DNA of 64,000 bases from Halobacillus sp. Nhm2S1 (lineage in GTDB: Bacteria > Bacillota > Bacilli > Bacillales > Halobacillaceae): assembly GCF_019599545.1 (NCBI RefSeq), contig NZ_JAIEZV010000002.1, positions 1,041,606 to 1,105,605 on the forward strand, written 5' to 3'. The notes beneath the pieces are model-generated. The model was not told the origin of the DNA and did no database searches. It saw nothing but the letters and a program-made list of their open reading frames with translations. Positions 41,562 to 50,480 of this stretch are shown here, in pieces (within the stretch, counting starts at the first letter, position 1; each line of letters opens with the position of its first letter). A program made the translations under genes and the position numbers.

Positions 41562-41589
41562 AAATCGTTACTTCGAGTAACGATTTTTT
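41562..41589 (+). terminator. Terminator after tRNA-Ser
   Basis: AAATCGTTAC and GTAACGATTT form a 10-bp stem with a TTCGA loop, followed by a T tract. Confidence 0.88.
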
Positions 41590-41629
41590 ATTTTGTTTCA
41601 TTTGATTAAAAATGTGAATGGAAAAAGAG

Positions 41630-41670
41630 AAAAGCCCTCACCGGGGACGGATCGGTGAGGGCTTTTTTTA
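41630..41670 (-). terminator. Terminator of the HxlR regulator gene
   Basis: AAAGCCCTCACC and GGTGAGGGCTTT form a 12-bp stem; A tract on the left is the T tract of the minus-strand transcript, and the right side is T-rich as well. Confidence 0.88.
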
Positions 41671-41676
41671 TATTTT

Positions 41677-42021
41677 TCAGGAATCTAATAAAACCTCTTC
41701 TTTATTGGGATAGGTCTTTTCAATATGCTGCTCTCCCCAGGCACAGAGCATGTCTAATGCCCCTTTTAATGTCCATCCGTATTCCGTCAGTTCATACTCC
41801 ACTTTTGGCGGTACCTGGTTATAAACGATGCGCTTAATGACCCCATCTCTTTCTAATTCTCTTAGCTGCTGGGTCAACATTTTCTGTGTAATCCCAGGCA
41901 TTAAGCGTTTCAGTTCACTTGTCCGCCGTTTATTTTCGATCAAGTGACACAGAATGACAACTTTCCACTTTCCTCCGATCACTTCAAGAGCAGCTTCGAC
42001 CGGTATATTATATTTAGGCAT
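41677..42021 (-). CDS. HxlR family transcriptional regulator
   Basis: A 114-aa winged-helix regulator. ALEVIGGKWKVVILCHLIENKRRTSELKRL, GITQKMLTQQLRELERDGVI and YELTEYGWTLKGALDML are the classic HxlR/YodB layout. One cysteine lies in VVILCHL, two if CAWGEQ is counted, so redox sensing is conceivable. ATG at 42021 has GGAGGTAAATCTT before it; 26 upstream codons are unsupported. It is divergent from an MFS pump, its likely target. Confidence 0.9.
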   Translation of the reverse strand: MPKYNIPVEAALEVIGGKWKVVILCHLIENKRRTSELKRLMPGITQKMLTQQLRELERDGVIKRIVYNQVPPKVEYELTEYGWTLKGALDMLCAWGEQHIEKTYPNKEEVLLDS

Positions 42022-42178
42022 AAGATTTACCTCCTTTAGAGACCCTATGTTTCTTTTTAGCATGTATATCCGTTGATTCACTATACACGATAGGAACACA
42101 AGTTAAAAAGATTTTGCATGAACCATCTCACGATCCCTTATTTTGTACAATTGTTACTTCCAGGTGCCTATAGCACAT

Positions 42179-42194
42179 AGAAGTACGTACTTCT
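42179..42194. promoter_or_regulatory. Candidate operator: 16-bp perfect palindrome
   Basis: AGAAGTACGTACTTCT lies in the divergent interval between the HxlR regulator (start 42021) and the MFS gene (start 42295). A second inverted repeat CATCCAG-N7-CTGGATG is at 42229-42249. Operator function is inferred from position and symmetry. Confidence 0.5.
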
Positions 42195-42294
42195 CAAGTG
42201 TTCGATCAGCCCTCATAATAAGATTTGTCATCCAGAGGCGCCCTGGATGCATTCCATTCTGTTTTAATTCTTATATATATTTGCAAGGAGGAAC

Positions 42295-43506
42295 ATGATG
42301 AGTTCACACGCAGAGAGTATTCAAGAAAATTCTCTCGATCATAAATCGAAACGTTTTCCATTTGCTTTATTAGCTCTAGCCATTAGTGCGTTTGGGATAG
42401 GAACAACAGAATTCGTACCCGTAGGTTTGTTATCAACGATGGCTGATGATCTTTCTATATCGATCACACTTGCAGGTCTATTGATATCTGGATATGCTGT
42501 CGGTGTTGCTGTAGGAGCTCCTGTTTTAACAGCTCTTACAAATAAAATGAGCCGGAAAAGTTTATTGCTTGCTCTCATGGTTGTTTTCATTTTTGGTAAT
42601 TTAGTAGCTTCGATTTCGACAAGTTTTACCTTGCTGTTAATGGCGAGGATCATCACTGCTTTTTCTCACGGAATATTCTTTTCTATCGGTTCGACCATTG
42701 CTGCAAGTTTAGTTCCTGAGCATAAAAGGGCAAGTGCCATCGCCTTTATGTTTACTGGATTAACTGTCGCGACAGTGACCGGTGTGCCTCTAGGAACATT
42801 TATTGGACAAACCTTTGGTTGGAGGGCAACATTTGCCGGTGTAGCCTTGCTCGGCGTGATCGGCATTATCGCAAGTGCTTTGCTTGTCCCGAAAAACCTG
42901 GAAGAAGCACCTCCAGCAAGTTTTCGTGACCAATTAAAAATATTAACAGAAAAAAGAATCTTGCTATCCTTCGCTATTACAGGATTAGGGTATGGCGGCA
43001 CGTTTGTGGCGTTCACCTATCTTGCTCCTTTACTAGAAGAAGTGACAGGTTTTGATCCGAAATTTGTCAGTGTGATCCTGCTCATTTATGGAGTTGCGGT
43101 GGCGATCGGTAATACGATTGGTGGTAAAGTTTCGAATAAGAGACCAATCAAAGCATTGTTTTGGATGTTTGTGTTGCAGGCGATCGTATTGCTCCTTATG
43201 GCCTTCGTCATTCCATTTAAAGTGTTCAGTTTGGTCGTATTGTTTTTCATGGGATTGTTTGCTTTCATGAACGTGCCTGCTTTGCAGATCTTGGTCGTTC
43301 AATTAGCGGAGAAATATGTTCCATCTGCGGTCAATGTAGCTTCCGCTTTAAATATTGCCGCGTTCAATGTAGGAATCGCTATTGGCTCCTCGGTTGGTGG
43401 TGTCATCGTTGATACGATTGGTCTTGTTCATACACCATGGATTGGTGCAGTGATGGTGGCTGGCGCTGTCATCTTGACAAAGATTCTGAATACGATGGAA
43501 CGATAA
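42295..43506 (+). CDS. MFS transporter, DHA1 family (AraJ/YdhP-like)
   Basis: A 403-aa, 12-helix exporter of the drug:H+ antiporter-1 family. SAFGIGTTEFVPVGLLSTMADDL at the first helix is typical of the AraJ/YdhP/NepI group; motif C-like GVPLGTFIGQTFGWRATFAG is at about residues 163-182. AAGGAGGAAC precedes the two ATG codons at 42295 and 42298. Probably induced through the divergent HxlR regulator; substrate unknown. Confidence 0.88.
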   Translation: MMSSHAESIQENSLDHKSKRFPFALLALAISAFGIGTTEFVPVGLLSTMADDLSISITLAGLLISGYAVGVAVGAPVLTALTNKMSRKSLLLALMVVFIFGNLVASISTSFTLLLMARIITAFSHGIFFSIGSTIAASLVPEHKRASAIAFMFTGLTVATVTGVPLGTFIGQTFGWRATFAGVALLGVIGIIASALLVPKNLEEAPPASFRDQLKILTEKRILLSFAITGLGYGGTFVAFTYLAPLLEEVTGFDPKFVSVILLIYGVAVAIGNTIGGKVSNKRPIKALFWMFVLQAIVLLLMAFVIPFKVFSLVVLFFMGLFAFMNVPALQILVVQLAEKYVPSAVNVASALNIAAFNVGIAIGSSVGGVIVDTIGLVHTPWIGAVMVAGAVILTKILNTMER

Positions 43507-43512
43507 TCTATG

Positions 43513-43546
43513 AAAAGGACCCCTTTATTCAAAGGGGTCCTTTTCT
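43513..43546 (+). terminator. Terminator after the MFS gene
   Basis: AAAAGGACCCCTTT and AAAGGGGTCCTTTT form a 14-bp perfect stem with a 4-nt loop. Confidence 0.93.
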
Positions 43547-43581
43547 CTTGTTATACTAATAGTGGAGAGAGGAGGGATGGT

Positions 43582-44037
43582 ATGGGTTATGTTGAGGATT
43601 TACGTGCCATTATTGGTCACCGGCCCATAATATTAGTTGGATCTGTTGTGATCATCATCGATGAAAAGGGGCGGATATTGTTGCAGGAACGAACGTCCCC
43701 ACAGGGTGTATGGGGTCTGCCGGGGGGTTTGATGGAGCTTGGAGAAAGCACCGAACAAGTCGCGAAACGTGAAGCTTTCGAAGAGACGGGGTTAAAAGTC
43801 GATGGCCTGCAATTATTGAATGTGTACTCTGGGGAGGATCAGTTCAGTCGGGCACCTAATGGAGATGAGTTTTATGTTGTGACAACGGCTTATTTCACTC
43901 ACCATTTTAGTGGAGACTATGCTTTCGATCCGGAAGAAACCGTACAGGTGAGGTTCTTTGAGACTCATGATTTACCTGAGAAGATGATTGGCAGCCACCG
44001 GATGATGATTGAAGATTATAAACAAAAAAACTCCTGA
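43582..44037 (+). CDS. Nudix hydrolase
   Basis: A 151-aa hydrolase of nucleoside-diphosphate-linked compounds. The Nudix box is complete: GGLMELGESTEQVAKREAFEETGL, of the form GX5EX7REUXEEXGU, at about residues 49-72. Start ATG at 43582 follows AGAGGAGGG; upstream codons overlap the preceding terminator and are unlikely to be translated. Substrate cannot be read from sequence. Confidence 0.9.
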   Translation: MGYVEDLRAIIGHRPIILVGSVVIIIDEKGRILLQERTSPQGVWGLPGGLMELGESTEQVAKREAFEETGLKVDGLQLLNVYSGEDQFSRAPNGDEFYVVTTAYFTHHFSGDYAFDPEETVQVRFFETHDLPEKMIGSHRMMIEDYKQKNS

Positions 44038-44067
44038 TCTTGGATGAACGATCAGGAGTTTCTTCTT
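44027..44067. terminator. Bidirectional terminator between the Nudix gene and dck
   Basis: AACTCCTGATC and GATCAGGAGTT form an 11-bp stem with A tract left and T-rich right; it overlaps the last Nudix codons. Confidence 0.88.
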
Positions 44068-44072
44068 TATAG

Positions 44073-44756
44073 TTACGTCAATAAATGACTGGAGCGCCAT
44101 TTACGTGATTGTTGGATGAAGTGACCGATTTTTTCAAGGACGGGTTCAATGCTTGTTTTGTCATTCAATACGTCGTAGTCGGCAATATTGAGACGCAGGA
44201 CAGGGCAGGAATTGAAATTATCAATCCAATTGTCATAACGCGTGAACATTTCTTCCCAATATTCAATCGGCGTTTCTTGTTCCATCGGACGTCCACGTTC
44301 TTTGATGCGGGAAAGAATATCATCAAACGAACCTTCCAAATAAATCAGAAGATCGGGGTGAGGGAAATATGGTGTCATCACCATCGCATCAAAAAGGTTC
44401 CGATAGGTTTCATAATCGGTTGCGGACATTGTCCCTTTTTCATAGTGCATCCGTGCAAAAATTCCGGTATCTTCATAAATGGAACGGTCCTGGATGAACC
44501 CGCCGCCATATTCAAAGATTTTCTTTTGTTCTTTGAAGCGTTCCGCTAAGAAGTAAATCTGTAAATGGAAGCTCCAGCGTTCAAAATCCTGATAGAATTT
44601 GTCGAGATAAGGATTGGTGTCGACTTTTTCAAAAGAGGTACGAAAGTTGAGGGCATCAGCGAGAGCATTGGTCATCGTTGACTTGCCGACCCCGACCGTA
44701 CCTGCAATCGTTATGACGCTGTCATGTGGAATTCCATAGCGTTCACGTGCATTCAT
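44073..44756 (-). CDS. dck: Deoxyadenosine/deoxycytidine kinase
   Basis: A 227-aa deoxynucleoside kinase. P-loop GTVGVGKST at about 19-27, ERWSFHLQIYFLAERFK at about 59-75 and QDRSIYEDTGIFA at about 88-100 match B. subtilis Dck. Its ATG overlaps the dgk stop by 4 nt, so dgk-dck is translationally coupled. Confidence 0.94.
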   Translation of the reverse strand: MNARERYGIPHDSVITIAGTVGVGKSTMTNALADALNFRTSFEKVDTNPYLDKFYQDFERWSFHLQIYFLAERFKEQKKIFEYGGGFIQDRSIYEDTGIFARMHYEKGTMSATDYETYRNLFDAMVMTPYFPHPDLLIYLEGSFDDILSRIKERGRPMEQETPIEYWEEMFTRYDNWIDNFNSCPVLRLNIADYDVLNDKTSIEPVLEKIGHFIQQSRKWRSSHLLT

Positions 44757-45394
44757 TTGATAACTTCTCCTTTATTTAAATGCTGCTCTACTTGATCAAC
44801 AATATAATTTAAATCGTCTTGATGTTTTACGAAGTCTAAATGATCCCCGTTCAAACGGATTACAGGAATCTCTGGGTGAGTGGCTTCGAAATGTCTCATG
44901 AAGTCTTCGTAGTCTTGAGAGAGTTGTTCAAGATAAGAAGGTTGAATATTTGCCTCTACATCACGGTTACGCATGCGGATGCGTTCGAGCAGTGTATCTA
45001 AACTCGCATGTAAATAGACGACCATATTCGGTTTAGGCATATCGTGTGTTAATATATCAAAAATCTGCGCATACTTGTCAAATTGATCTTCTCTCAACGT
45101 GCGCCGTGCGAAAATCATATTCTTGGATATATGGTAGTCGGCAACCACCGGCTTCCCCGACTGCAAATATTTGCGATCGATGTCTTCGAGCTGCTTGAAA
45201 CGATTGCACAAGAAGAACATCTCCGTTTGGAAGCTCCATTCTTCAATATTGTCGTAAAACTTGCCTAAAAACGGGTTCTCCTCAACGATTTCCTTCAGCA
45301 AATGAAAATCAAACTGGGAGGCGAGCTTTTTAGACAGAGACGTTTTCCCAACCCCAATGGGCCCTTCAACGGATATGAAAGGTAAATCTCCCAT
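44753..45394 (-). CDS. dgk: Deoxyguanosine kinase
   Basis: A 213-aa salvage kinase, paralogue of dck. P-loop EGPIGVGKTS at about 9-18, EEWSFQTEMFFLCNRFKQ at about 51-68 and ADYHISKNMIFARRTL (in place of DRS) typical of Dgk. First gene of the dgk-dck operon, start after GGAGGAAAAGAG. Confidence 0.94.
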   Translation of the reverse strand: MGDLPFISVEGPIGVGKTSLSKKLASQFDFHLLKEIVEENPFLGKFYDNIEEWSFQTEMFFLCNRFKQLEDIDRKYLQSGKPVVADYHISKNMIFARRTLREDQFDKYAQIFDILTHDMPKPNMVVYLHASLDTLLERIRMRNRDVEANIQPSYLEQLSQDYEDFMRHFEATHPEIPVIRLNGDHLDFVKHQDDLNYIVDQVEQHLNKGEVIK

Positions 45395-45590
45395 CTCTTT
45401 TCCTCCTTCAAACTCATTTCAAAAAAACGTGAGTGTTCCTCACTCACATACAAAATACGATACTTTTAGACAGACAAATAACATTTTATCACATACATAC
45501 GTTGGAAGTAACATTTGAGCGATAATTTTAAGGTGTATTTGCTTTTCAATCTTTGGTTTGTTTTGTATAATATTACTCGTACGTTCATAC

Positions 45591-45663
45591 GCCCCCGTAG
45601 CTCAGGGGATAGAGCATCGGTTTCCTAAACCGTGTGCCGCAGGTTCGAATCCTGCCGGGGGCG
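45591..45663 (+). tRNA. tRNA-Arg (anticodon CCU)
   Basis: Acceptor GCCCCCG pairs with CGGGGGC, discriminator G; CCA is not encoded. Anticodon loop TTCCTAA with CCT at 45624-45626. A -10 hexamer TATAAT is at 45566-45571 with a weak TTTTCA -35. Confidence 0.97.
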
Positions 45664-45666
45664 CTG

Positions 45667-45698
45667 GCTGAAGCTTATCGAAGCTTCAGCTTTTTTTA
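45667..45698 (+). terminator. Terminator after tRNA-Arg
   Basis: GCTGAAGCTT and AAGCTTCAGC form a 10-bp stem followed by seven T; it overlaps the last codons of the convergent modB. Confidence 0.9.
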
Positions 45699-46369
45699 TG
45701 ATTCCTTACAAAATTAATCTTCCTCCGACTCCACGTGTTGAGCCATAATACTGCACTAAACCCAAGACAAAGAATGACAACCACCCACAGGAGGGCTTCT
45801 TCCATTCGACCTGATTCGACAGCGAAATAGATGGCGAGTGGAATGGTGTCTGTTTCACCAGGGATGTAGCCGGCGATCATTAATGTAGCCCCGAACTCAC
45901 CAAGGGATCGAGCGAAAGCCATGACTAACCCGGCAAGTAATCCAGGCCAAGCTAACGGAAGCGATATGGTGAAGAATACCTTTAATTTCGAAGCCCCCAT
46001 CGTCAAAGCTGCATTCTCCAGGTTTTGATCATAATTTTGAAAAGCTGCTGATGCACTCTGATACATAAGAGGAAATGAAACGACAGCAGACGCAATAACT
46101 GCCCCGGTCCACGAAAAAATCACCTGAAAACCAAACCAGTCCATGAGCCATTGTCCAATCCACCCGTTTTTGCCAAACAAGTAAAGCAAACCAAATCCAA
46201 TTACTGTTGGGGGAAGAACAAGAGGCAGCAAAAGTATGGATTCTAATATACTTTTCCCGGGAAATAATTTTCTGGAAATGATTCGTGCGCTGATCACTCC
46301 AATTATAAATACCATGAAAGTAGCAATTCCTGCCACTTTCAGGGACAATAGAAGAGGCTCGACATTCAT
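45686..46369 (-). CDS. modB: Molybdate ABC transporter permease ModB
   Basis: A 227-aa permease with five to six helices. The EAA loop that contacts the ATPase is ENAALTMGASKLKVFFTISLPLAWPG at about 134-159 (partial quote of the region). RSLGEFGATLMIAGYIPG is a ModB signature. It overlaps modA by 4 nt. No ModC ATPase gene is adjacent. Confidence 0.93.
   Translation of the reverse strand: MNVEPLLLSLKVAGIATFMVFIIGVISARIISRKLFPGKSILESILLLPLVLPPTVIGFGLLYLFGKNGWIGQWLMDWFGFQVIFSWTGAVIASAVVSFPLMYQSASAAFQNYDQNLENAALTMGASKLKVFFTISLPLAWPGLLAGLVMAFARSLGEFGATLMIAGYIPGETDTIPLAIYFAVESGRMEEALLWVVVILCLGFSAVLWLNTWSRRKINFVRNHKKS
46252..46265. promoter_or_regulatory. Candidate Noc-binding site 2
   Basis: TTTTCCCGGGAAAT has 13 of 14 matches to ATTTCCCGGGAAAT and lies inside modB. 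Confidence 0.55.
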
Positions 46370-47151
46370 TTTTCTATCTTTCCACCTCTCATAGGATTGA
46401 ATCCATAAGCTTTGTAAATTTCTGTTGCATGGTCACTGGTTAAAAAGGTAAGAAATTTCTTCCCTTGATCCTTAGTCCGGCTTTTTGAAAGAACGATTCC
46501 CGGATATATGATCGAATCGTGGAGGGTAGGATCTACTTGTGTAAGAGTGGCCACCTGATCGGAAATCATGGCATCACTGGCATAAACAAAACCATAGTCC
46601 ACCTGACCGGATTCGACATAGGCAAGAACTTGTCTTACATCACTTCCGAATACCATCTGATCCTCTAGCTTTCCCCAAAGTTGAATCCTTTCGAGCGTCT
46701 GTTTCGTATAAGTACCAGCAGGCACACTCTCCGGATTACCGACGGCCAGCTGTTCACTTTCTGTAAGTTCCAGTTCCTGAATCGTGTCTAAACGATTCTT
46801 AGATTCATCACCAATAAGCACAATCTGGTTTGTGGCAAATTCTATGTATGTATCCTTGTCGACAAGATCCTGCTCCTTTAGCAGTTCAATCCAACGAAGA
46901 TCGGCAGACAAGAACACGTCTACAGGAGCTCCTTGTTCAATCTGTCTAGCCAGTTTACCTGATCCTCCATATATGGTTTCTATTTCTATATGATATTGTT
47001 CCTCAAAACGAGGAGTTAGCTCTTCCATTACGTCTTTTAGACTTGCAGCAGCTGCTATTCTTATGTTCGTTTCATTAGAATCTGATGGAGAAGCGCAACT
47101 GCATAAGATTAGTAAAATCATCATACTCCATATCCATATTAACGTTCGCAT
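46366..47151 (-). CDS. modA: Molybdate ABC transporter substrate-binding protein ModA
   Basis: A 261-aa lipoprotein. Signal peptide IWIWSMMILLILCSC with lipobox LCSC (Cys at about 19). The oxyanion-binding type II periplasmic fold is recognised from AAAASLKDVMEELTPRFEE, GGSGKLARQIEQGAPVDVFLSAD and GNPESVPAGTYTKQ. First gene of modAB. Confidence 0.93.
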   Translation of the reverse strand: MRTLIWIWSMMILLILCSCASPSDSNETNIRIAAAASLKDVMEELTPRFEEQYHIEIETIYGGSGKLARQIEQGAPVDVFLSADLRWIELLKEQDLVDKDTYIEFATNQIVLIGDESKNRLDTIQELELTESEQLAVGNPESVPAGTYTKQTLERIQLWGKLEDQMVFGSDVRQVLAYVESGQVDYGFVYASDAMISDQVATLTQVDPTLHDSIIYPGIVLSKSRTKDQGKKFLTFLTSDHATEIYKAYGFNPMRGGKIEK

Positions 47152-47246
47152 GTCTATTCCCCTTTGTTACCATTGGTTCTATTCTTAAGATACGTTATAT
47201 GTAAGTAGAAAGCGATTAAAAGGTCATAAAGAAAGGAGTGCGGTTT

Positions 47247-47903
47247 ATGAAATTACAAGTGCTTTCAACTCTTATCCTCGCTTTATTGCTCACACAACTC
47301 CCAGTCATAGGGAAATATTTCGCTATCTTGAATACAATGATCCACGAGAGTGGGCATTCCCTTATGGCGTTGATTACAGGTGGAGAAGTGAGGAGAATTT
47401 CTCTGCTTCCCAATACGTCCGGATTTGCTCTGACCGGACATACATCATGGGTCGGGCAAGTATTAACAAGCTTAGCCGGCTATGTATTTGCCTCTTTCTT
47501 CGCTTTCGTCTTCTTTTTCCTCATTAGTCGTGGGCAGTATAGGTGGATGGTTTATCTATTAATAGCGTTCCTAGCTATCAATCTCCTTTTCTGGGTGAGG
47601 AATGTATATGGCCTCTTCTGGATCCTTACATTTGGAGCTGGGTTTATATGGCTGTTGAGAACCGGTCATGAACAGGTGGTCCAGTATGTCTTATTGTTTC
47701 TATCTTCACTCGTCCTTGTCGAGTCAGTGACCAGTGCCTTTGAGGTGATGTGGATCAGCTTTGTGTCACCAAACCAAGCCGGTGATGCCGCAAACTTGGC
47801 AAGAGCGACAAAATTTATCCCCGCCCCTTTTTGGGGAGTGGCTTTTTTTGTCCAGGCCTTATACTTTGCCCTGCTTTCTATAAAGCGTGTCTTCCCTTTC
47901 TGA
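47247..47903 (+). CDS. M50-family-like membrane metallopeptidase
   Basis: A 218-aa protein with about six helices. The zinc-binding motif HESGH (HExxH) is at about residues 34-38, after a first helix; the later segment lacks a clear NPDG-type third ligand, though LTSLAGYVFAS resembles the second conserved helix. Similar M50-like proteins occur in many Bacillaceae without known substrate. ATG at 47247 follows AAAGGAG; a GTG 9 nt earlier overlaps that site. Confidence 0.78.
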   Translation: MKLQVLSTLILALLLTQLPVIGKYFAILNTMIHESGHSLMALITGGEVRRISLLPNTSGFALTGHTSWVGQVLTSLAGYVFASFFAFVFFFLISRGQYRWMVYLLIAFLAINLLFWVRNVYGLFWILTFGAGFIWLLRTGHEQVVQYVLLFLSSLVLVESVTSAFEVMWISFVSPNQAGDAANLARATKFIPAPFWGVAFFVQALYFALLSIKRVFPF

Positions 47904-48006
47904 CGTTGTGAATGAAAAGAAGAAAAAAGATTAAATTCCGCTCATGCCCTGCCTTCTTATTCCCTTCTGAATAAGGTAGTAAAGTAAGAAGAGAGGGGGG
48001 AATGGA

Positions 48007-48117
48007 ATGAGCGGAGGATACGGTGGCGGTTTCGCGCTATTGGTTGTTTTGTTCATCCTTTTGATCATCATCGGTGCATCTTATATGGGTGGCCGTGGAT
48101 ACGGTTATGGATACTAA
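48007..48117 (+). CDS. YjcZ-family sporulation micro-protein
   Basis: A 36-aa peptide beginning [19 protein letters not shown], with one hydrophobic helix (about residues 9-25) between Gly/Tyr-rich ends (GGRGYGYGY). AGGGGGGAATGGA precedes the ATG. The composition is that of the YjcZ family of small spore-associated membrane proteins. Confidence 0.82.
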   Translation: MSGGYGGGFALLVVLFILLIIIGASYMGGRGYGYGY

Positions 48118-48128
48118 TAAATAAACAA

Positions 48129-48150
48129 AGCGGGAAACTTTTCCCGCTGT
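48129..48150 (+). terminator. Hairpin after the YjcZ gene
   Basis: AGCGGGAA and TTCCCGCT form an 8-bp stem with a 4-nt loop; no T tract follows, so termination is uncertain. Confidence 0.4.
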
Positions 48151-48226
48151 TACATAAAATCAAACGTTTCTCGAAGTTTGGAAAAGGGTATCAGGGGACT
48201 AGAATAATTGGACGGAGGCGTCGTTT

Positions 48227-48478
48227 ATGGATTTAAAAGAACACTTAGTTGCACATGGATATGACCACATTGATATTCTTCTTATTGATGAGGAGGGTGA
48301 CCAAACGACAGTTGCCGACATTTCCCTGCCAAAGGTCACGGATTTAGAGTACAAGCTTTATCTCAAGCCGGAAACGATCTCTTACCATTTTAAGGAAGAG
48401 AATCCTTATTTCGAGGCTGAGCAGCAATCAGAGTCCGATGATGGTAAGAAAATTAAAGGTTTCATCCTCGAATGGTAA
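48227..48478 (+). CDS. Small acidic protein, function unknown
   Basis: An 83-aa acidic soluble protein (MDLKEHLVAHGYDHIDILLID start) with GGAGGCGTCGTTT before the ATG and a terminator at its stop. No family recognised, no motifs. The ribosome-binding site and terminator support it as a real gene. Confidence 0.7.
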   Translation: MDLKEHLVAHGYDHIDILLIDEEGDQTTVADISLPKVTDLEYKLYLKPETISYHFKEENPYFEAEQQSESDDGKKIKGFILEW

Positions 48479-48504
48479 GTCCTGTTCCTACAGGGCTTTT
48501 TTTT
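48478..48504 (+). terminator. Terminator of the 83-aa protein gene
   Basis: AGTCCTG and CAGGGCT form a 7-bp stem (one G-T pair) followed by eight T. Confidence 0.78.
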
Positions 48505-48553
48505 ATGCCTAACATAACACTCAGCATTTGCAGATATGCTCCCGATTGTGGAA

Positions 48554-48952
48554 GACTCAGTTTCGAGACGTTTTTGTGAGTTTAAGGGCTGCGGGAAAAG
48601 GTTCGCTTTCCATGGGGCGGGCAGTGAGTCCTCATACTACGCCTTCCGGGATCTGACCTGTCCCACACTTCCCATAGGAGTATCACCGTTTTCCCCCGCC
48701 CCTTTGTCATGGAAGATTCACGAAACCACTACTAAAAGGTCAGATCGGATGATTAGGGAAATAGAATATAGGATTCAGTACGTAAACGCTTGATCCAGAG
48801 TGCTTTAAACCTCTAACGCTTGGAAAGTGGAAGGCTTTCCAAATTGGTACGGGAGTTCGTTTCTCATTTCCCAGCCACCCCTGACACTCAACATGACAAA
48901 CAAACCCCGAAACATTTTGAAACAGAGTCTTACACAATCCTGCCATATTGTT
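48554..48952 (+). repeat. Intergenic repeat element, copy 2 (most diverged)
   Basis: A 399-bp copy. It starts GACTCAGTTTCGAGACG and ends ACACAATCCTGCCATATTGTT; the last ~90 bp (CCCAGCCACCCCTGA... CGAACCCCGA-like region) align closely with copy 3, while the middle is diverged and longer. Non-coding. It fills the gap before the aldehyde dehydrogenase gene. Confidence 0.65.
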
Positions 48953-49022
48953 GAACACTGGTTTGTTTATTCTGAACCACAAGGGGAATGAAGATGGTAA
49001 ATCCCAACAGGAGGTCATTTTC

Positions 49023-50474
49023 ATGCAGCAACATAAACTATACATTAACGGAGAATATACAGAATCAAACGGATCAGAATGGATTGATATCCTAAATCCG
49101 GCGACTGAAGAGGTCATCTCTCAAATACCTAAAGGAACCGAAGGCGATGTCAATCGAGCGGTGAAAGCAGCGTTTGAAGCCCAAAAAGGGTGGGAACTAA
49201 CACCGAATATTGAACGCGGAAAAATCGTCAGGAAACTCGGAGATCGTATTGAAGAAAACCGTGCGACTTTTATTGATTTACTACAAGAAGAGCAAGGGAA
49301 AGATTATGAGCTTGCCAGTGGAGAAGTAGACCTTGCCATTGATTATTTCCGTTACATGTCCGAGTGGGCACGTAGAATTGAAGGAGAAATCGTACCAAGT
49401 GATCGTAAGAATGAGAACATCTTCATTTATAAAAAGCCGATCGGAGTAGTAGCTGGAATCGTCCCTTGGAATTTCCCTATGTTCATTTTGGCTCGTAAAG
49501 TAGCAACGTCACTTGTAACAGGAAACACAATAGTATTAAAACCAAGTCAGCAGACACCAAACACCGCGATGGAATTCACAAAAATCGTTGACTCGATGGA
49601 CGAAATTCCAGAAGGGGTTTATAACGTGGTGACAGGTACTGGTTCAGAAATCGGGAACACCCTTGCCTCTCATCCGAATGTACACATGATATCCATGACC
49701 GGGAGTGTGACAGCAGGAACGAAAGTAATGGAAGCAGCGGCACAAAATATTACGAAAGTGAATCTGGAGCTTGGAGGGAAAGCACCTGCCATTGTCACGG
49801 CTAATGCGGACCTGGATGTTGCAGCTGAGAGCATTACGACATCCCGTCTCGCTAATAATGGACAGGCGTGCACAAACGCTGAGCGTGTCTACGTCCATGA
49901 AAGTGTCGCGGAGGAGCTTATCGCTAAGTTACGTCATAAATTTGAATCAGTGACCATGGGCGATCCTCGTGAAAATAAGGAAGCGGATGTCGGTCCTCTT
50001 GTAAGTAAAGATCGTCTTGAAGAAGTGGAAAACATGGTAAAAGAAGCGGTCAATGCAGGGGCGAAGGTTGAAATTGGAGGAGAGCGTGGAGACATAGACA
50101 AAGGCTATTTTTATAAGCCGACAATTCTTACCAATGTAAACCATGAAATGCAGATTATACAGGAAGAGATCTTCGGTCCTGTCATCCCTGTGGCGACATT
50201 CAAGACATTGGATGAGGCGATTGAAAAGGGAAATGATACAGAATACGGATTATCTTCTTCTGTTTATACCGAAGACATGAATGAAGCCATGCGTGTCGTG
50301 AATGAACTGAAGTTCGGTGAAACATTCGTCAATCGTGAAAACTTCGAAGCTGTCCAAGGCTACCATGCGGGAATGAGGAAGTCAGGACTTGGTGGAGCGG
50401 ACGGAAAACACGGAATGGAAGATTTCCTTGTCACTCAAGTCGTTTATATGCAGTATAAAGATGATAAAAAATAA
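49023..50474 (+). CDS. aldA: Aldehyde dehydrogenase, AldA type (lactaldehyde/glycolaldehyde)
   Basis: A 483-aa NAD-dependent dehydrogenase. Catalytic Glu in LELGGKAPAIV (about 250), catalytic Cys in NNGQACTNAERVYVH (about 284). Blocks YMSEWARRIEGEIVPSDR, FGETFVNRENFEA and RKSGLGGADGKHG closely match E. coli AldA, suggesting small hydroxyaldehydes as substrate (inference). ATG at 49023 follows CAGGAGG; 25 upstream codons lie partly in the repeat element. Confidence 0.88.
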   Translation: MQQHKLYINGEYTESNGSEWIDILNPATEEVISQIPKGTEGDVNRAVKAAFEAQKGWELTPNIERGKIVRKLGDRIEENRATFIDLLQEEQGKDYELASGEVDLAIDYFRYMSEWARRIEGEIVPSDRKNENIFIYKKPIGVVAGIVPWNFPMFILARKVATSLVTGNTIVLKPSQQTPNTAMEFTKIVDSMDEIPEGVYNVVTGTGSEIGNTLASHPNVHMISMTGSVTAGTKVMEAAAQNITKVNLELGGKAPAIVTANADLDVAAESITTSRLANNGQACTNAERVYVHESVAEELIAKLRHKFESVTMGDPRENKEADVGPLVSKDRLEEVENMVKEAVNAGAKVEIGGERGDIDKGYFYKPTILTNVNHEMQIIQEEIFGPVIPVATFKTLDEAIEKGNDTEYGLSSSVYTEDMNEAMRVVNELKFGETFVNRENFEAVQGYHAGMRKSGLGGADGKHGMEDFLVTQVVYMQYKDDKK

Positions 50475-50480
50475 GAAGAA

